8,056 nucleotides of DNA from an uncultured Actinomycetes bacterium (GTDB lineage: Bacteria; Actinomycetota; Actinomycetes; S36-B12): the NCBI GenBank assembly GCA_937876275.1, contig CALFIA010000144.1:1-8056 (forward strand), in the 5' to 3' direction. This document shows, one piece after another, positions 5,762-8,056 of the stretch (positions within the stretch are counted from its first letter, which is position 1; every line of letters begins with the position of its first letter). Under the pieces are notes generated by a model, which worked only from the letters and a program-made list of their open reading frames with translations, ran no database searches and was not told the origin of the DNA. The translations under genes were made by a program, and so were the position numbers.

Positions 5762-6646
5762 GTGAGTGCACTCGAGGTCGAGGATCTACGCATCACGTAT
5801 GGGGAGATCGAGGCGGTTCGGGGTATTAGCTTCTCAGCCCAGGCAGGTGAGGTGACCTCGATTGTCGGTCCCAATGGCGCGGGCAAGACCAGCACGCTCG
5901 AGGCGTGTACCGGTATTCGTCCGGTGACAACGGGTGTGATTCGAGTGCTGGGTCTGCCGCCGGGTGAGCGCAGTGCTCGGGTCGGCACGATGCTGCAGTC
6001 AGGTGGCCTTTACCCAACGTCGCGACCTCTGGAATGGTTGACCCATCTCGCCAAGCTGTATCCCGACGGGCGCGACCCCCGCGAACTCCTGGAACTCGTC
6101 GGCATCTCTCCCGATTCCCGCACCACGACAAGGCGAATGTCGGGGGGTGAGCAGCAGCGACTCAAGTTCGCTGCTGCCTTGCTGCCGCGACCTGACCTGC
6201 TCTTCCTCGATGAGCCAACTGCAGGCATGGATCCTCAGGCCAGGCGCAACCTGATCGAGGTCATCGGCGAGCTTCGTTCCGCCGGGGTGGCCGTCGTGCT
6301 GACAACGCATCTGCTTGCGGATATCGAGGAACTCGCTGACAAGATCATTGTGCTGCGCCGGGGTGAGATTGAGAGAGTGGGAACGCTGGCTGAGCTGCGC
6401 GGTGAGTCAAGCTCACTGAGTTTTGATTCCGTTCCTGATCTTGACGTGGCCGAAATCATCCGGCGATTGCCCGTCGGTTATGACGTGGTGGAGACTCACG
6501 CCGGAAGTTACGTCGTGGAGGGTGAGCCAAGCCCCTCAGTGCTTGCGACAATCACGTCCTGGCTCGCTGAGCACGACGTGGCGACGACCGGCATTCGAGT
6601 CGGAAGGCTCAGTCTCGAAGAGCTCATCATCGGGGAAGAGTCATGA
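5762..6646 (+). CDS. ABC-2 type exporter ATP-binding protein
   Basis: 294 residues from GTG at 5762. ATP-hydrolysing subunit of an exporter of the DrrA/CcmA-like ABC-2 group. Motifs: Walker A GPNGAGKTS at 36-44 (K42, with TS in place of the commoner ST or TT); Q-loop Q79 in MLQSGGLYP; signature MSGGEQQR at 126-133; Walker B LLFLDEPT at 146-153 with E151; D-loop AGMDP at 154-158; and H183 in TTHLL. Residues about 215-290 form a C-terminal extension of the kind seen after drug-exporter ATPases. The frame is open for 100 more codons upstream, but these lie antisense to sufR and lack ABC features; homology begins SALEVEDLRITYG directly after the GTG. It overlaps the permease as ATGA. The locus corresponds by position to Rv1458c of M. 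tuberculosis. The substrate is unknown; 'antibiotic transport' labels in this family are by homology only. Confidence 0.92.
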   Translation: MSALEVEDLRITYGEIEAVRGISFSAQAGEVTSIVGPNGAGKTSTLEACTGIRPVTTGVIRVLGLPPGERSARVGTMLQSGGLYPTSRPLEWLTHLAKLYPDGRDPRELLELVGISPDSRTTTRRMSGGEQQRLKFAAALLPRPDLLFLDEPTAGMDPQARRNLIEVIGELRSAGVAVVLTTHLLADIEELADKIIVLRRGEIERVGTLAELRGESSSLSFDSVPDLDVAEIIRRLPVGYDVVETHAGSYVVEGEPSPSVLATITSWLAEHDVATTGIRVGRLSLEELIIGEES

Positions 6647-7362
6647 AACCGGCGATCGCGCATGCCGTGTGGGAGCTCAAACTCACGCTGCGCAACGGTG
6701 AGCAGTCGCTGCTCACGTTGATCATTCCGTTGGCGCTTCTGATCGGCCTGTGTGTCACGGGAGCGCTCTCGTCTACCGACGGTCTGTCGCGAGTGAACTC
6801 GGCCTTCCCCAGTGTCTGTATGGTCTCGCTCATTGCCACCTGCTTCACCTCGCTGGCCATCGGCACCGGTTTCGAACGAAGGTCAGGTGCCCTGACGTTC
6901 TTGGCGACCACGCCGCTGCGCCGACAGGGGCTCGTGCTTGGCAAGATCATTGCCACGATCATGCTCGCTGCGCTCTCGTTAGTTGTGGTGACCATTGCTG
7001 CAGCAATTCTGGGATGGCGACCTTCGATAGCGTCGCTTTGGGCGCTACCGACATTGCTCATCGCCGGTATTGCCTTCGCGAGTTGGGCTCTCTTCATTGC
7101 CTCCGTGTTCAGGGCCGAAGCGGTCTTGGCTATAGCCAATGCGCTGTTCCTGATCTTGATAATTGTTGGGGGCGCAAGCTCGCGAGCCACATCAAGCTCC
7201 TTAGCTGGCCTCATGGATCTCGTGCCCTCCGCGGCATTAGCGAATGCCCTGAGAAGTTGCCTAGGTGCAGGAGTCGCGCCTTGCTGGCCTACCTTGGTGA
7301 GTCTCGCCCTATGGGCGATCGTGGGCTTCGCCCTTGCGCGCAGGCGCTTTAGTTGGCAGTGA
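6643..7362 (+). CDS. ABC-2 type exporter permease, six membrane helices
   Basis: 239 residues, the membrane partner of the preceding ATPase. A cytoplasmic N-terminus (AIAHAVWELKLTLRNGEQS) is followed by six hydrophobic stretches at about 23-42, 56-75, 101-123, 133-154, 160-178 and 216-233, ending in ARRRFSWQ, a positively charged cytoplasmic tail. The segment FERRSGALTFLATTPLRR (79-94) between helices 2 and 3 is the conserved cytoplasmic coupling region of ABC-2 permeases. The ATG overlaps the ATPase stop by four bases, and GGGGAAGAG about 3 bases upstream supplies a Shine-Dalgarno sequence. One ATPase and one half-size permease suggests a dimer of each. cox15 follows after 22 bases, so this is probably one operon. 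It corresponds in position to Rv1457c. Substrate not evident. Three TTA codons (113, 187, 199) stand out in a GC-rich genome. Confidence 0.88.
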   Translation: MKPAIAHAVWELKLTLRNGEQSLLTLIIPLALLIGLCVTGALSSTDGLSRVNSAFPSVCMVSLIATCFTSLAIGTGFERRSGALTFLATTPLRRQGLVLGKIIATIMLAALSLVVVTIAAAILGWRPSIASLWALPTLLIAGIAFASWALFIASVFRAEAVLAIANALFLILIIVGGASSRATSSSLAGLMDLVPSAALANALRSCLGAGVAPCWPTLVSLALWAIVGFALARRRFSWQ

Positions 7363-7374
7363 TCACTAGGCTTC

Positions 7375-7379
7375 GAGGG
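7375..7379 (+). promoter_or_regulatory. Ribosome binding site of cox15
   Basis: GAGGG stands 5 bases before the ATG at 7385. It selects that ATG over the in-frame GTG at 7379, which would overlap the site itself. Confidence 0.5.
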
Positions 7380-7384
7380 TGACA

Positions 7385-8056
7385 ATGGTTCCGCGCTGGA
7401 TGCGCATCGTGTTCATAGCCAACCTCGTGGCACAGACGGCAATCGTCGTTACCGGCGCAGTGGTGCGGCTCACCGGATCAGGCTTGGGATGTCCTACGTG
7501 GCCGGAGTGCGTCGAGGGTTCCTACATACCCGTGGCGCGCCAAGCAGAGGCGTGGCATAAGTACGTTGAATTCGGCAATCGCCTCCTGACGTTTGCTGTC
7601 GGAGTCATCGCGATTCTGACGCTTGTGGCAGCCGTTATGTACGCGATCAGCAGACGACGCTCGGGTAAGTCCGGACGGCCGGCAATCCTCCTTCTCGGAA
7701 TCGCTCCCCTGGCAGGCACCGTCGCCCAGGCGGTCCTAGGCGGCATCACCGTTCTCACCGGACTGAATCCGGTGACCGTCGGAATGCATTTCCTGGTGTC
7801 GATCGCACTCATCGCTGCCGCGGTTGCCCTCGTGGTTCGTTCGAGCGATGTTGATGACTCCCCCATCTCTTACCTGACCGGCAAGGAGGTTCGTCGCTTT
7901 ACGTGGGCACTCGTTGTTGTCACGATGCTCGTGGTGATCATGGGTGTGGTGACCACCGGAAGTGGTCCGCATAGCGGCGATGCGGAAAGTGAGCACCGAT
8001 TCCCCTTCGACCCGCGCACAGTGTCGTGGTTGCACGCGGACATCGTGTTGCTCTTC
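7385..8056 (+). CDS. ctaA: Heme A synthase (COX15/CtaA family), C-terminus cut by window edge
   Basis: 224 codons are open from the ATG at 7385 to the window edge, about two thirds of a usual CtaA. The enzyme oxidises the C8 methyl of heme O to a formyl group, giving heme A for aa3-type cytochrome oxidase, in the cytoplasmic membrane. Visible: helix 1 (7-28) with AQTAIVVTGAVVRLTGSGLGCPTWPEC (key part GSGLGCPTWPEC), where C36 and C42 are the likely disulfide pair of the outer loop; WHKYVEFGNRLLT at 57-69 with E62, matching the essential Glu of Bacillus CtaA; further helices at about 68-88, 101-125, 132-151 and 172-190; H135 (GMHFL) and H217 (WLHAD), probable heme ligands. The residue matching Bacillus H60 is N65. 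The repeat VVTTGSGPHSGD (188-199) marks the second half of the duplicated fold. The fourth His lies outside. It probably shares an operon with the ABC exporter. Confidence 0.93.
   Translation, partial: MVPRWMRIVFIANLVAQTAIVVTGAVVRLTGSGLGCPTWPECVEGSYIPVARQAEAWHKYVEFGNRLLTFAVGVIAILTLVAAVMYAISRRRSGKSGRPAILLLGIAPLAGTVAQAVLGGITVLTGLNPVTVGMHFLVSIALIAAAVALVVRSSDVDDSPISYLTGKEVRRFTWALVVVTMLVVIMGVVTTGSGPHSGDAESEHRFPFDPRTVSWLHADIVLLF

Noticed and set aside
5729..5786. 9-base direct repeat TCGAGGATC at 5729-5737 and 5778-5786
   Set aside because: The second copy encodes the conserved EDL of the ATPase; short and likely chance.
7363..7384. Possible terminator or promoter between permease and cox15
   Set aside because: Only 22 bases, no stem-loop or T-run; reads as an intra-operon gap with a ribosome binding site.
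6627..7385. 252-codon open frame on the minus strand opposite the permease
   Set aside because: Long because it mirrors the permease codons; the permease has clear membrane helices and coupling motifs, the antisense product has none.

Overview
The window is a compact, almost fully coding piece of chromosome from an actinobacterium. The evidence is the gene order (cox15 - ABC permease - ABC ATPase, divergent from sufR-sufB-sufD-Rieske-sufC-sufS-sufU), a GC-rich base composition (roughly 60% by eye, not counted), GTG starts and apparently leaderless promoters. As I recall them, the same blocks flank each other in Streptomyces and Mycobacterium. The Rieske gene between sufD and sufC, and the absence of the mannosyltransferase gene that sits between sufR and the ABC genes in Mycobacterium tuberculosis, make this arrangement Streptomyces-like rather than mycobacterial. 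I cannot name a genus.

Left two thirds (1-5691, minus strand): a seven-gene SUF iron-sulfur cluster operon, read right to left. sufR encodes the [Fe-S]-sensing repressor. sufB, sufD and sufC encode the scaffold/ATPase complex. A small Rieske [2Fe-2S] protein gene lies between sufD and sufC. sufS encodes the cysteine desulfurase, and sufU, its zinc-type sulfur-transfer partner, is cut by the left edge after 35 codons. Most junctions are ATGA overlaps or gaps of at most 2 bases, so the operon should be translated as a coupled chain. SufS and SufU supply sulfur, SufBCD assembles the cluster, and SufR represses when clusters are plentiful.

The only real intergenic stretch is 5692-5761 (70 bases) between sufR and the divergent ABC genes. 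It holds a perfect CAAC-N6-GTTG inverted repeat, the published SufR operator core, lying across the predicted sufR -10 box and the GTG start. A third CAAC half-site lies over the predicted -35. Both divergent genes appear to start with GTG and to lack a Shine-Dalgarno sequence, consistent with leaderless transcripts.

Right third (5762-8056, plus strand): an ABC-2 type exporter (ATPase plus six-helix permease, joined by an ATGA overlap), then, 22 bases later, the start of a heme A synthase gene (cox15/ctaA) that runs off the right edge. The pairing of this exporter with cox15 is conserved in actinobacteria but its substrate is unknown to me.

No RNA genes, CRISPR arrays, insertion sequences, phage genes or clear terminators were seen. 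This is a housekeeping locus. I do not see a wholly new system. The points most worth a second look are the operator/leaderless-start geometry, the uncharacterised ABC-cox15 pairing, and an Asn in the heme A synthase where Bacillus CtaA has a heme-ligand His.
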